Below are positions 34,696 through 44,802 of a DNA stretch of 64,000 nt, in pieces. The position numbers and the translations under genes are program-made. The stretch spans positions 3,348,001 through 3,412,000 of the forward strand of contig OZ243967.1 of NCBI GenBank assembly GCA_965214695.1, in the 5' to 3' direction. The stretch is from JAPOXR01 sp965214695 (GTDB lineage Bacteria > Pseudomonadota > Alphaproteobacteria > Rhodobacterales > Rhodobacteraceae). Position 1 is the first letter of the stretch, and each line of letters begins with the position of its first letter. The notes below the pieces were generated by a model that saw only the letters and a program-made list of their open reading frames with translations, did not search any database and had not been told where the DNA came from.

Positions 34696-35748
34696 ATGAC
34701 CGAACGGTCCGGGACGGTCAGTCCCGAACGCCAGGAGCAGGATTCGGAGCAGTCGCTTCGTCCGATGACCCTGGATGCCTTCATCGGCCAGAATCAGGCC
34801 AAGGACAATTTGCGGGTCTTCGTCGAGAGCGCCCGGCGGCGTTCGGTGGCGATGGACCACACATTGTTCTACGGGCCACCTGGGCTCGGCAAGACAACCC
34901 TCGGTCAGATCGTGGCCAGGGAGCTCGGCGTCAATTTCAGGATGACGTCGGGACCGGCCCTGGCCAAGGCGGGAGATTTGGCGGCGATCCTGACCAATCT
35001 CGAGAAGAATGACGTGCTGTTCATTGACGAGATCCACCGTTTGCAGCCGGTGGTCGAGGAGGTTCTCTACCCGGCACTGGAGGATTACGCCCTCGACCTG
35101 GTGATTGGCAGCGGGCCGGCGGCAAGGACGGTGAGAATCGAATTGCAGCCCTTCACCCTGGTCGGCGCCACCACCCGGTTGGGATTGTTGACCACGCCGT
35201 TGCGGGACCGGTTCGGCATCCCGATCCGCCTTGAATACTATCAGGCAGAGGAATTGCACGAAATCGTGATCAGGGGTGCCCGGGTGCTTGGTATCGCCAT
35301 CGACGAGCCCGGCGCACTGGAAATTGCCGGCAGGTCCAGGGGAACGCCGAGGATTGCCAACCGGCTGCTGAAGCGCGTGCGTGATTTTGCCTTCGTCGAG
35401 GTCGACGACGCCATCTCCCGGGAGGTTGCCAATGGCGCCCTGGTGCGGCTGGATGTCGATCATCTCGGGCTCGACGGCGCCGACAAGCGCTACCTTTCGC
35501 ATATCGCCGAGAATTACGGCGGCGGGCCGGTTGGCGTGGAGACGCTCTCGGCGGCACTGTCGGAAGCCAGGGACTCTATCGAGGAGGTCATCGAGCCGTT
35601 TCTACTGCAGCAGGGGCTGATCCAGAGAACGACCCGGGGGCGCATGCTGACCGCGAAGGCCTGGCGGCACCTGGGATTGCAGGCACCCGAGACCCGGGAC
35701 CAGCAGACATTGTTTGATCCGGAAGCATGCAGCACCGATTCCGATTGA
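34696..35748 (+). CDS. ruvB: Holliday junction branch migration ATPase RuvB
   Basis: AAA+ ring motor of 350 residues that drives branch migration. Walker A is FYGPPGLGKTTLGQI near residues 57-71, Walker B LFIDEIHRL, sensor region GATTRLGLLTTPLRDRFG, and the C-terminal winged helix includes GGGPVGVETLSAALSE. I placed the start at ATG 34696 (MTERSGTVSPERQEQ); the frame is open to TTG 34675, which overlaps ruvA. The 3' end overlaps ybgC by 22 bases, tying the recombination genes to the Tol-Pal operon. Confidence 0.96.
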   Translation: MTERSGTVSPERQEQDSEQSLRPMTLDAFIGQNQAKDNLRVFVESARRRSVAMDHTLFYGPPGLGKTTLGQIVARELGVNFRMTSGPALAKAGDLAAILTNLEKNDVLFIDEIHRLQPVVEEVLYPALEDYALDLVIGSGPAARTVRIELQPFTLVGATTRLGLLTTPLRDRFGIPIRLEYYQAEELHEIVIRGARVLGIAIDEPGALEIAGRSRGTPRIANRLLKRVRDFAFVEVDDAISREVANGALVRLDVDHLGLDGADKRYLSHIAENYGGGPVGVETLSAALSEARDSIEEVIEPFLLQQGLIQRTTRGRMLTAKAWRHLGLQAPETRDQQTLFDPEACSTDSD

Positions 35749-36152
35749 CGGTCTATTACGAGGACACCGATTTTGCCGGCGTGGTCTACCATGCCAACTA
35801 TCTCAGGTTCATCGAGCGGGGACGGACCGAATTCATGCGCGAGCTTGGAATCGACCAGGGCGAAATGAAGTGCCGTGACGGGCTGGCAATCGTCGTCAGA
35901 CGCATGGTGTCCGACTTCCACCGCCCGGCAAGATTCGGCGATACGCTCTGGGTGCACACCCGGCCGCTGCGCTGCACCGGGGCGAGAATCGAACTCGATC
36001 AGCGGGTGTTGCGGGATGAGGAGGTGCTGTTTTCGTCGGAGGTAACGCTGGCCTGCATCCGCGCCTCCGGCGCACCGGCGAGGATTCCGGCGGCAATCCG
36101 GACGGGGCTCGTTCGGGCTCAGGGCGCGGAGTCGGTGCAGAGCTTGAATTGA
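35727..36152 (+). CDS. ybgC: Tol-Pal system-associated acyl-CoA thioesterase
   Basis: Hot-dog fold thioesterase of 141 residues. The 4-hydroxybenzoyl-CoA thioesterase-type signature YEDTDFAGVVYHANYLRFIE contains the catalytic Asp. It starts inside ruvB and precedes tolQ by 92 bases, the place this gene holds in most Proteobacteria. Its exact role in the Tol-Pal system is unsettled; a link to phospholipid metabolism has been proposed for the family. Confidence 0.93.
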   Translation: MQHRFRLTVYYEDTDFAGVVYHANYLRFIERGRTEFMRELGIDQGEMKCRDGLAIVVRRMVSDFHRPARFGDTLWVHTRPLRCTGARIELDQRVLRDEEVLFSSEVTLACIRASGAPARIPAAIRTGLVRAQGAESVQSLN

Positions 36153-36244
36153 TGTGGCATGCCGTCTAGTGTCCCGCAGTTGGCCGGTTCCGGCCCAAAG
36201 GCAAGAATTGCGCGGAAAAGCGCGGTCACGCACAGAGCAGTAGT

Positions 36245-36940
36245 ATGGAAACAGAAGCGGTATTGACCACCCTGGCCGTAGATTTTTCAGTTGCCAACCT
36301 GTTCTTCCAGGCCGGGTTGGTGGTGAGGCTGGTCATGCTGCTGTTGCTGTTTGCCTCGTTCTGGAGCTGGGCAATCATCATCCAGAAATTCATCAGCTTT
36401 CGACGGGTCCGGGTTGCGGCCGACCGCTTCGAGAGACGGTTCTGGTCCGGTGAGCCGCTGGAGGAATTGCATGAACGCCTGGGTGACCACCCCAGCGGCG
36501 GTTTCGAGCAGATATTCTGCGCGGCGATGGATGAGCGCAGCCGGTCCCGGCGGCGCGATGGCGGCTTGCAGCCGGGCGTCGGAAGCCGCATCGACCGATC
36601 CATGGGCATCGCCGTGGCGCGGGAAACCGGTCGACTCTCATCCGGCCTGGGATTCCTGGCAACCGTCGGCGCCACCGCACCCTTTGTCGGACTCTTCGGT
36701 ACAGTCTGGGGAATCATGAACGTATTTCGGGAGATCGGGGTCCAGGAGAACACCAATCTGGCAGTGGTGGCCCCGGGAATCGGCGAGGCGCTGGCGGCTA
36801 CGGCCCTCGGCCTGCTGGCGGCCATTCCGGCCGTTGTTTTCTACAATCATCTGTCGGCGGCATCGGATCGGCTTGCGGCCCGGTTCGAGGATTTCGCCGA
36901 CGAGTTCTCGACGATCATTTCCCGGCAGCTGGACCAGTAG
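36245..36940 (+). CDS. tolQ: Tol-Pal system inner-membrane protein TolQ
   Basis: MotA/TolQ/ExbB proton-channel family protein, 231 residues, inner membrane. Three membrane helices are visible: VVRLVMLLLLFASFWSWAII near residues 26-45, LGFLATVGATAPFVGLFGTV near 136-155, and IGEALAATALGLLAAIPAVV near 178-197. With TolR it uses the proton gradient to energise TolA during cell division and outer-membrane maintenance. tolR begins two bases after its stop. Confidence 0.95.
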   Translation: METEAVLTTLAVDFSVANLFFQAGLVVRLVMLLLLFASFWSWAIIIQKFISFRRVRVAADRFERRFWSGEPLEELHERLGDHPSGGFEQIFCAAMDERSRSRRRDGGLQPGVGSRIDRSMGIAVARETGRLSSGLGFLATVGATAPFVGLFGTVWGIMNVFREIGVQENTNLAVVAPGIGEALAATALGLLAAIPAVVFYNHLSAASDRLAARFEDFADEFSTIISRQLDQ

Positions 36941-36942
36941 CG

Positions 36943-37410
36943 ATGTCGGTCACGTTGCAGAAAGACGAAATCCGTCGTCGTTGGCGGGGCCGGCGCACCC
37001 ACCGGCCGATGTCCGAGATCAATGTCACCCCCTTTGTCGATGTCATGCTGGTGCTGCTGATCATTTTCATCGTGGCCGCACCATTGCTGACGGTCGGCAT
37101 CCCGGTTCAGCTGCCGGAAACCGCGGCAAAGCCGCTGCCATCCGAGCCCGAGGAGCCGCTGACCCTGTCCGTCGCATCCGACGGGCGCATCGCCCTGCAG
37201 GCCACCGAGTTGCCGAGAGAGGAGCTCATCCCGAGGCTGCGGGCGGTGTTGGCCGAACGAAGCTCGGACAAGATTTTCCTTCGTGGCGACCGCGATGCCA
37301 GATACGAGGTCATCATGCAGGTGATGGGAGCCTTGAACAATGCCGGATACCGAAACATTGGCCTGGTTACCGAAGGGAACGGACCAAAGCTGGACGGTGA
37401 CGGAAACTAG
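36943..37410 (+). CDS. tolR: Tol-Pal system protein TolR
   Basis: ExbD/TolR family, 155 residues, one membrane helix near the N terminus followed by a periplasmic domain. The signature MSEINVTPFVDVMLVLLIIF carries the essential membrane Asp, followed by VAAPLLTVGIPVQLPE. The C-terminal periplasmic part (KIFLRGDRDARYEVIMQVMG) is typical. It works with TolQ as the proton-driven motor. Two bases separate it from tolQ and nine from tolA. Confidence 0.95.
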   Translation: MSVTLQKDEIRRRWRGRRTHRPMSEINVTPFVDVMLVLLIIFIVAAPLLTVGIPVQLPETAAKPLPSEPEEPLTLSVASDGRIALQATELPREELIPRLRAVLAERSSDKIFLRGDRDARYEVIMQVMGALNNAGYRNIGLVTEGNGPKLDGDGN

Positions 37411-37419
37411 GAGCGTAAC

Positions 37420-38436
37420 GTGCGCACCGGCGCGATTATCTCGGCAACGCTTCACTTCGGATTGGTGCTGTTCCTGATGTTTGGCGATACCTACAGGGAG
37501 CGGCTGGATGACACCGAGTTCGTGGCCGCCAACGTCTCGCTGATTTCGCTGGAGGAGCTGGCAGCACTGCAGCTGCCGCCCGATCTGCCGGAAGAGCCGG
37601 AATTGTCAGCGCCGGTCCCGGAGCCGGCGGTCCCGGAAGAGCAGGAGAGCGAGCCGCCGCCGCAAGATATTGTCGCCGAGACCGAGCCGGAGATCGACGA
37701 TGGCAGCGGCGAGCGAGAGGCGGTAGCGGTGGTGGAAGAGTTGGTCCCCGATGCTCCGGAAGAGCCGGCCCGGCAGGCGGCACCCGTGGTGGCCCCGGAA
37801 GCGGCCCCGGAGCCGGATGCAAGGAGTGCCGAGATCGAACGGGAGGAAGTGGCAACCGGGCCGGGGGTCGAGGAGCAGGTGATCGAGGAGGCGCAAACCG
37901 AAACTGCCCCGGAGCATGCCGCCACCGAAACCGTGACCGAGGCGGACCAGACCACCGGCTTTGCCCTGGACGTGGAGCGACCGCGGCGGCGCCCGAAGGT
38001 GCAGGCAGCCAGTCCGGAGGCAGATGACTGGCCCGATATCGAGGACCTGATCGCCCGGGCACAGGAGGTGGCGCCAGAGAGCGAGGCGCCGCAGCCGGAA
38101 CCGGTGACCGGCCCGCCGCTGACCACCGCCGAGCGCGACGGGTTGCGCCGGGAGATCCAGAATTGCTGGAACCTGGCGTCACTGTCGGACGAGGCGCGAC
38201 ATATTACAGTCATCGTCGGTGCCGAACTCGACGAAACTGGACGGGTGCTGGAGGGATCGATCCGGCTGGTCGATGCCAGCGAGGGATCGGCAATTGCCCA
38301 AGACATTGCATTCGAGGCGGGAAGGCGGGCGATTGCCGTGTGCCTGAGCCGCGGCCATGACCTGCCGAGGGAAAAGTTCGACAGTTGGCGTTTTATCGAA
38401 GTGGTGTTTGACCCCGAAAACATGAGGCTCAGATGA
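37420..38436 (+). CDS. tolA: Tol-Pal system protein TolA
   Basis: 338 residues. An N-terminal membrane helix (GAIISATLHFGLVLFLMFG) anchors it in the inner membrane. The long middle part, about residues 45-210, is rich in Pro, Glu and Ala and should span the periplasm. The C-terminal globular domain (LRREIQNCWNLASLSDEARH and the following VGAELDETGRVLEGSI) resembles the TonB-like C domain of TolA. Low sequence conservation is normal for TolA; the operon position makes the call. GTG 37420 follows TAGGAG. The stop overlaps tolB as ATGA. Confidence 0.9.
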   Translation: MRTGAIISATLHFGLVLFLMFGDTYRERLDDTEFVAANVSLISLEELAALQLPPDLPEEPELSAPVPEPAVPEEQESEPPPQDIVAETEPEIDDGSGEREAVAVVEELVPDAPEEPARQAAPVVAPEAAPEPDARSAEIEREEVATGPGVEEQVIEEAQTETAPEHAATETVTEADQTTGFALDVERPRRRPKVQAASPEADDWPDIEDLIARAQEVAPESEAPQPEPVTGPPLTTAERDGLRREIQNCWNLASLSDEARHITVIVGAELDETGRVLEGSIRLVDASEGSAIAQDIAFEAGRRAIAVCLSRGHDLPREKFDSWRFIEVVFDPENMRLR

Positions 38437-39770
38437 CTAGACCAGGGAATTTGCTGGCGACACTGCTGGTGTTGCTTGTTGCGTCAATCGGAACCGGCGC
38501 CTTCGCGCAGTCCGCCAACAGCCCGCTTCGCATCGTGATCCGGGAGGGCGTGATCAGGCCGCTACCCTTTGCGATTCCGGCTTTCGTGTCCGAATCGGGG
38601 CTGGCGAGCGAGCTTGCCAGGAACATTGCCAGGGTCGTCTCGCAGGATCTCGTCAATACCCGGCTGTTCCGCGAGATCCCGGCGGCCGCGCATATCTCGA
38701 CCATCGACCAGGTCGACGGTCCCGTCGGTTTTGCAGACTGGCGGGCGGTCAATGCCGAAGCATTGATTGTCGGTTCGGTAGAGGTCGCCGGGGACGGGAA
38801 TCTCACCACAAGATTCCGGCTGTTCGACGTGTTTGCAGGGACCGCGCTCGGCAGTGGTCTCCAGTTTACCGGTGACACCGAAAACTGGCGACGGGTGGCG
38901 CACAAGATCGCCGACGCGGTGTATTCGAGGATTACTGGTGAGGGTGGGTATTTCGATACCCGGATCGCATTCGTGTCCGAGGCCGGACCCAAGGGCGACC
39001 GGACCAAGCGGCTTGCGATCATGGATTACGATGGTGCCAACGCCTCGTTCCTGACCGGCGACGACACCATCGTGCTGGCGCCGCGGTTCTCGCCTGACGG
39101 CACCAGGCTGATCTACACGTCCTACGAGACGGGAATTCCCCGGGTCTACCTGATGGATATCGAGACCCGGGAGCGGCGGGCCATCGTCGAATCGGCCAAC
39201 ATGACCTTCGCGCCCCGATTTTCGCCGGATGGCACCAAGGTGTTGTTGTCGATCACCGAACAGGGCAATTCGGACGTGCACGAAGTGGAGATTGCCACCG
39301 GTGCCTCCCGCCGGCTGACCCGGAGCGGGGCCATCGACACCGCGGCGAGCTATTCGCCCGACGGCAAGTGGATCGTGTTTGAATCGGACCGTGGCCGGAG
39401 CCAGCAGATCTATCTCATGCGGGCCGAAGGCGGCGAGCCACGTCGCATCAGCTTCGGCCAGGGTCGCTATGGCACGCCCGTATGGTCGCCCGACGGCAGG
39501 TTCATCGCCTTCACCAAGCAGCATGCCGGCCGGTTTCATATTGGCGTCATGCGGTCAGACGGAACCGAGGAACGACTGCTCTCGGCATCCTTCCTCGACG
39601 AGGGGCCAACCTGGGCACCCAATGGCCGGGTGATCATGTTCTTCCGGGAGATGCCCGGCTCGTCCGGTGGGCCGGTGCTGCTGTCGGTTGACGTAACCGG
39701 CCGCAATCTCAGGCAGGTCCCGACGCCACAATATGCATCCGATCCTTCATGGTCGCCATTGCTTCCCTAG
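38433..39770 (+). CDS. tolB: Tol-Pal system beta-propeller protein TolB
   Basis: Periplasmic protein, 445 residues, with a signal peptide (LLATLLVLLVASIGTGAFAQ). An N-terminal domain precedes a six-bladed propeller with repeated TolB blades: LAPRFSPDGTRLIYTS, FAPRFSPDGTKVLLSI, ASYSPDGKWIVFESDRG, PVWSPDGRFIAFTK and GPTWAPNGRVIMFF. It binds Pal and links the outer membrane to TolA. The start lies in an ATGA overlap with tolA, so translation is likely coupled. Confidence 0.96.
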   Translation: MTRPGNLLATLLVLLVASIGTGAFAQSANSPLRIVIREGVIRPLPFAIPAFVSESGLASELARNIARVVSQDLVNTRLFREIPAAAHISTIDQVDGPVGFADWRAVNAEALIVGSVEVAGDGNLTTRFRLFDVFAGTALGSGLQFTGDTENWRRVAHKIADAVYSRITGEGGYFDTRIAFVSEAGPKGDRTKRLAIMDYDGANASFLTGDDTIVLAPRFSPDGTRLIYTSYETGIPRVYLMDIETRERRAIVESANMTFAPRFSPDGTKVLLSITEQGNSDVHEVEIATGASRRLTRSGAIDTAASYSPDGKWIVFESDRGRSQQIYLMRAEGGEPRRISFGQGRYGTPVWSPDGRFIAFTKQHAGRFHIGVMRSDGTEERLLSASFLDEGPTWAPNGRVIMFFREMPGSSGGPVLLSVDVTGRNLRQVPTPQYASDPSWSPLLP

Positions 39771-39846
39771 CAGGGCCGGTTCGGTTATGCAGGAGGGCAT
39801 GGAAGCACTGATGCAATTCACGCAGTAACGGGAGGCTGGAATTCAA

Positions 39847-40359
39847 ATGAAGACGGCAAGATTGGCAACCTGCATTGCGGCCGCCGCGGTTCTGGCCGGG
39901 TGCAGCGGCAGCGATTCCGTCATGGGTCGCGGCATGACGGATGGGCAGCAGGGGGTTGTCGAGGAAACCACGCTGCATGATTTCCCGGTGGACTCGCCGG
40001 AATACTTCACGAGCCTGATCGGTGATCGCGTGTTCTTCGAGGTGGACAATTCGGCGGTCAACGCCGAGGCAGCGATGGTTCTCGAACAGCAGGCGCAGTG
40101 GCTGAACCAGAATCCAGGATTCACGGTAACGGTGGAAGGGCATGCCGACGAACAGGGAACGCGGGAGTACAACCTGGCTCTCGGGGCCCGCCGCGCCAGC
40201 GCGGTCAGGGATTTCCTGGTCGGTCTCGGTGTTGCCGGAAACCGGGTCACCACCGTCACCTATGGCAAGGAGCGCCCGGTTGCCGTGTGCTCGAATGAAT
40301 CGTGCTGGTCGATGAACCGCCGGGCGGTGACCGGCCTTGCCCGGGCAGCAACCGGTTAG
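39847..40359 (+). CDS. pal: Peptidoglycan-associated lipoprotein Pal
   Basis: Outer-membrane lipoprotein of 170 residues. The lipobox is in AAAAVLAGCSGSDS, with the lipidated Cys near residue 19. The OmpA-like peptidoglycan-binding domain follows: DRVFFEVDNSAVNAEA, VTVEGHADEQGTREYNLALG and RRASAVRDFLVGLGV with conserved Asp and Arg. It binds peptidoglycan and TolB. 76 bases separate it from tolB; cpoB begins immediately after its stop. Confidence 0.96.
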   Translation: MKTARLATCIAAAAVLAGCSGSDSVMGRGMTDGQQGVVEETTLHDFPVDSPEYFTSLIGDRVFFEVDNSAVNAEAAMVLEQQAQWLNQNPGFTVTVEGHADEQGTREYNLALGARRASAVRDFLVGLGVAGNRVTTVTYGKERPVAVCSNESCWSMNRRAVTGLARAATG

Positions 40360-41220
40360 ATGACCTTGCGCCGCCTCATCCGTATCGCCAGTGCCAGCCT
40401 GCTGGCCGGCACGCTGCTGGCCGGAACGCTGGCAGCGCAGCAGGAAACCAGCGAGGAGACGCTCGCCGATATCAGGCAGCAACTATTCGACATCTACGCG
40501 CAGATGGAAGGGTTGCGGTTGCAATTGCGCCCTTCCGGCGAGGCCGACCAGCCTGGCCGGCAGGCCGGCGAGACGGTGGCGCCTTCGGCGCTGCGACTCG
40601 ATGAACTTGAAGCCGAATTGCGGCAGGTCCTGGCGCGGGTCGAGGAGCTTGAATTCCGGGTCATCAGGATCGCCGAGGATGGGGCCAGGCAGATAAGGGA
40701 TCTCGAGTTTCGCCTGGTCGAGCTTGGTGGAGGGGATTTGTCGTCGCTCGGACCGGCGACGATTCTCGGCGGCGAACCAGCTGAAATCGAGGCGGAGGAT
40801 GCCGGCATCGGTTCCGTTGGCCTCCAGTCCGACCTGCCATCCGGCGAGCAGGAGGTGTTCGACCGCGCCATGGCGGCATATGAGGTCGGGGAGTTTGCCG
40901 AAGCGACCCAGCTGTTCGAGGAGTTTTCCGATCAGTTCGCCATCAGTTCGCTGAACGTGGACGCGCATTACTACCGCGGCATGTCCGAATTGCGTCTCGG
41001 GAACATGACGGCGGCGGCGCGGGCCTTTCTCGACAGCTACCGGGCAGAACCGGAGATGGACTCGGCGCCGCGGGCGCTGGTCGGCCTGGGCAGTGCGCTT
41101 GAGCAGCTTGGTCAGATTGCCGAGGCATGCCGGGTCTACAAGGAGGTGCTGGTGGCGTTTCCGTTGACCGAATATGCCGCCAGCGCCGATACCGAAGGCA
41201 AAAGGCTGGAGTGCAATTGA
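40360..41220 (+). CDS. cpoB: Tol-Pal system protein CpoB (YbgF)
   Basis: Periplasmic protein of 286 residues that, in E. coli, links peptidoglycan synthesis to Tol action during division. Signal peptide near residues 8-27 (IASASLLAGTLLAGTLAAQ). A coiled-coil region (LDELEAELRQVLARVEELE) is followed by tetratricopeptide-type repeats with EQEVFDRAMAAYEVGEFAEA, NVDAHYYRGMSELRLGNM and the C-terminal EACRVYKEVLVAFP. Start codon touches the pal stop. tilS begins inside its 3' end. Confidence 0.92.
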   Translation: MTLRRLIRIASASLLAGTLLAGTLAAQQETSEETLADIRQQLFDIYAQMEGLRLQLRPSGEADQPGRQAGETVAPSALRLDELEAELRQVLARVEELEFRVIRIAEDGARQIRDLEFRLVELGGGDLSSLGPATILGGEPAEIEAEDAGIGSVGLQSDLPSGEQEVFDRAMAAYEVGEFAEATQLFEEFSDQFAISSLNVDAHYYRGMSELRLGNMTAAARAFLDSYRAEPEMDSAPRALVGLGSALEQLGQIAEACRVYKEVLVAFPLTEYAASADTEGKRLECN

Positions 41221-42455
41221 CAGCAGGCATCCCGCAGCGCCTGGCGGCATCACTGCGGCGGGTCCGGGGATTTCAACAGGCAGGACGGGTTGGCGTTGCC
41301 GTGTCGGGCGGCGGTGATTCGATGGCCCTGCTGACGGTTCTGGCCGAATGGTGCGGCGAAGGCCGGACGGATTTGCACGCGGTGTCGGTCGATCACGGCA
41401 TCCGTCCGGAAGGTGGCAACGAGTGCCGGATGGTGCATGAATATTGCGACTCGCTGGAGGTGAGCCACGATACGCTCACCGTATCGATGCCGCTGGAGGG
41501 TAACATCCAGCATGCCGCCCGTCGGGCCCGCTACCGCATGATTGCCAGCTGGGCACGGCGACGGGAGATTGAATACGTGGCGCTGGCCCACAGCCTCGAT
41601 GACCAGGCAGAAACGGTGCTGCTCAATTTGGCGCGCGGCTCCGGCGTCGATGGTCTGGCGGCGATGCCGGACCAGGTCAGGCGCCGGGGCGTGTGCTGGA
41701 TCAGGCCCTTGCTGGATGTCGGGCGCCACGAATTGCGGCAATTTCTGGTTGGCCGGAACATCGGCTGGGTCGATGATCCGTCAAATGATGATCCGGGCTT
41801 CGACCGCATCAGGGCAAGACGGATGCTGGATGCGCTTGGCGAGCTGGGCCTGACCAGGGACCGGTTGGCCAGGACGGCGACGCTGATGCAGCACGCCCGC
41901 GAGGTCCTGCAGGATGCCGGGATGGCGGCACGGGCGAGGGTTGTTGCCGAGAACCGGCTCGGGGATTCACATTTTGGTGAGGAATTCTGGCAGCTCGCAT
42001 CGGAGACCCGGCTGCGTCTGGCCGCCGATGCCATCCGGCGGGTATCCGGCTCGGAGTACCGCCCCCGGTTCTCGGCATTGCTGTCGGCCCTCGAGGAGGT
42101 TGGCCGGGGCCGGCGGCACACCCTTGCCGGTTGCATGGCGGTTCCGGGAGCAGGCAGATCGTTCTGGATCATACGCGAGGCGGCCTCCTGTTCCGGTCCG
42201 GTGGCGTCCGACCAGTGCTGGGACCGGCGCTGGCGCCTTGCCGGCAAACCGGCACCGGACGGCTCGACCATCGGCGTTTTGGGTGAGGACGGGCTTGGCA
42301 GGTGCCGGAGCTGGCGGGAAGGCGGTGACCCCAGGGAGAGCGTGCTTGCCTCGCCGGCCCTGTGGTCGGATGGCCGGTTGTTGGCGGCACCCTTTGCCGG
42401 ATTTGCCAATGGCTGGCGTTTCGATCGGTTGCAGGATGGGGATGCGGCCACGTGA
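41211..42455 (+). CDS. tilS: tRNA(Ile)-lysidine synthase
   Basis: Modifies C34 of the CAU-anticodon tRNA-Ile to lysidine so that it reads AUA; an essential enzyme. About 414 residues. The PP-loop ATP-binding motif VAVSGGGDSMALL lies near residue 29, followed by SVDHGIRPEGGNECR and ALAHSLDDQAETVLLNLARG, with GVDGLAAMP completing the N-terminal domain. GTG 41211 and TTG 41217 are both possible starts, both inside the end of cpoB; the frame is open well upstream. It precedes ftsH, the common tilS-ftsH order. Confidence 0.92.
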   Translation: MQLTAGIPQRLAASLRRVRGFQQAGRVGVAVSGGGDSMALLTVLAEWCGEGRTDLHAVSVDHGIRPEGGNECRMVHEYCDSLEVSHDTLTVSMPLEGNIQHAARRARYRMIASWARRREIEYVALAHSLDDQAETVLLNLARGSGVDGLAAMPDQVRRRGVCWIRPLLDVGRHELRQFLVGRNIGWVDDPSNDDPGFDRIRARRMLDALGELGLTRDRLARTATLMQHAREVLQDAGMAARARVVAENRLGDSHFGEEFWQLASETRLRLAADAIRRVSGSEYRPRFSALLSALEEVGRGRRHTLAGCMAVPGAGRSFWIIREAASCSGPVASDQCWDRRWRLAGKPAPDGSTIGVLGEDGLGRCRSWREGGDPRESVLASPALWSDGRLLAAPFAGFANGWRFDRLQDGDAAT

Positions 42456-42644
42456 CCTCGTCCACGAGACAGCGATGGGCTTGACGGGGTGCAGGAGCTG
42501 ACACGGTCACATGATCCTGGCCAAGGGGGTGGGGCCCGGCCGGGCGCAGGATGAAGTGATGGCCATATGTTCCCGTTTAGGCGGTGATGGTGGGCTCAAC
42601 CGGGTGCGGAATGAGGAATTCGACCGGCAAATGACGGCATTCAT

Positions 42645-42673
42645 TTGAAATCGGCAATTTTGTATTTATCTAT
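42645..42673 (+). promoter_or_regulatory. Likely promoter of ftsH
   Basis: TTGAAA at 42645-42650 and ATCTAT at 42668-42673 are separated by 17 bases in an AT-rich stretch 84 bases before the ftsH start. ftsH is often heat-shock controlled, and TTGAA is compatible with both sigma70 and alphaproteobacterial RpoH -35 boxes, so the class of sigma factor is open. The rest of the 301-base gap after tilS holds a GC-rich inverted segment near 42530 and nothing else recognised. Confidence 0.45.
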
Positions 42674-42756
42674 GTGAACGGTTAGTCTGGGTTTTCCACT
42701 TCATCGGTTACCGGCGGCGGCCACGAGCGAGATTTCGTTACCTGGAGGATTTTCGA

Positions 42757-44673
<1,917 letters not shown>

Positions 44674-44802
44674 GATGTGGACCGGATCTGCAAGGACATG
44701 GAGCATGAATTTGGCGACGGGACTGCCGGCAGGGAGCAACGTTCGGGCAGGGCCGTGTCCGGCTGAGTCGCTGGCAACGGCACCGGACGCAAGGAGCAAT
44801 TG

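Noticed and set aside
33294..34784. A 496-codon open frame on the minus strand opposite ruvC and ruvA
   Set aside because: Covers two clear genes on the other strand and shows no protein motif.
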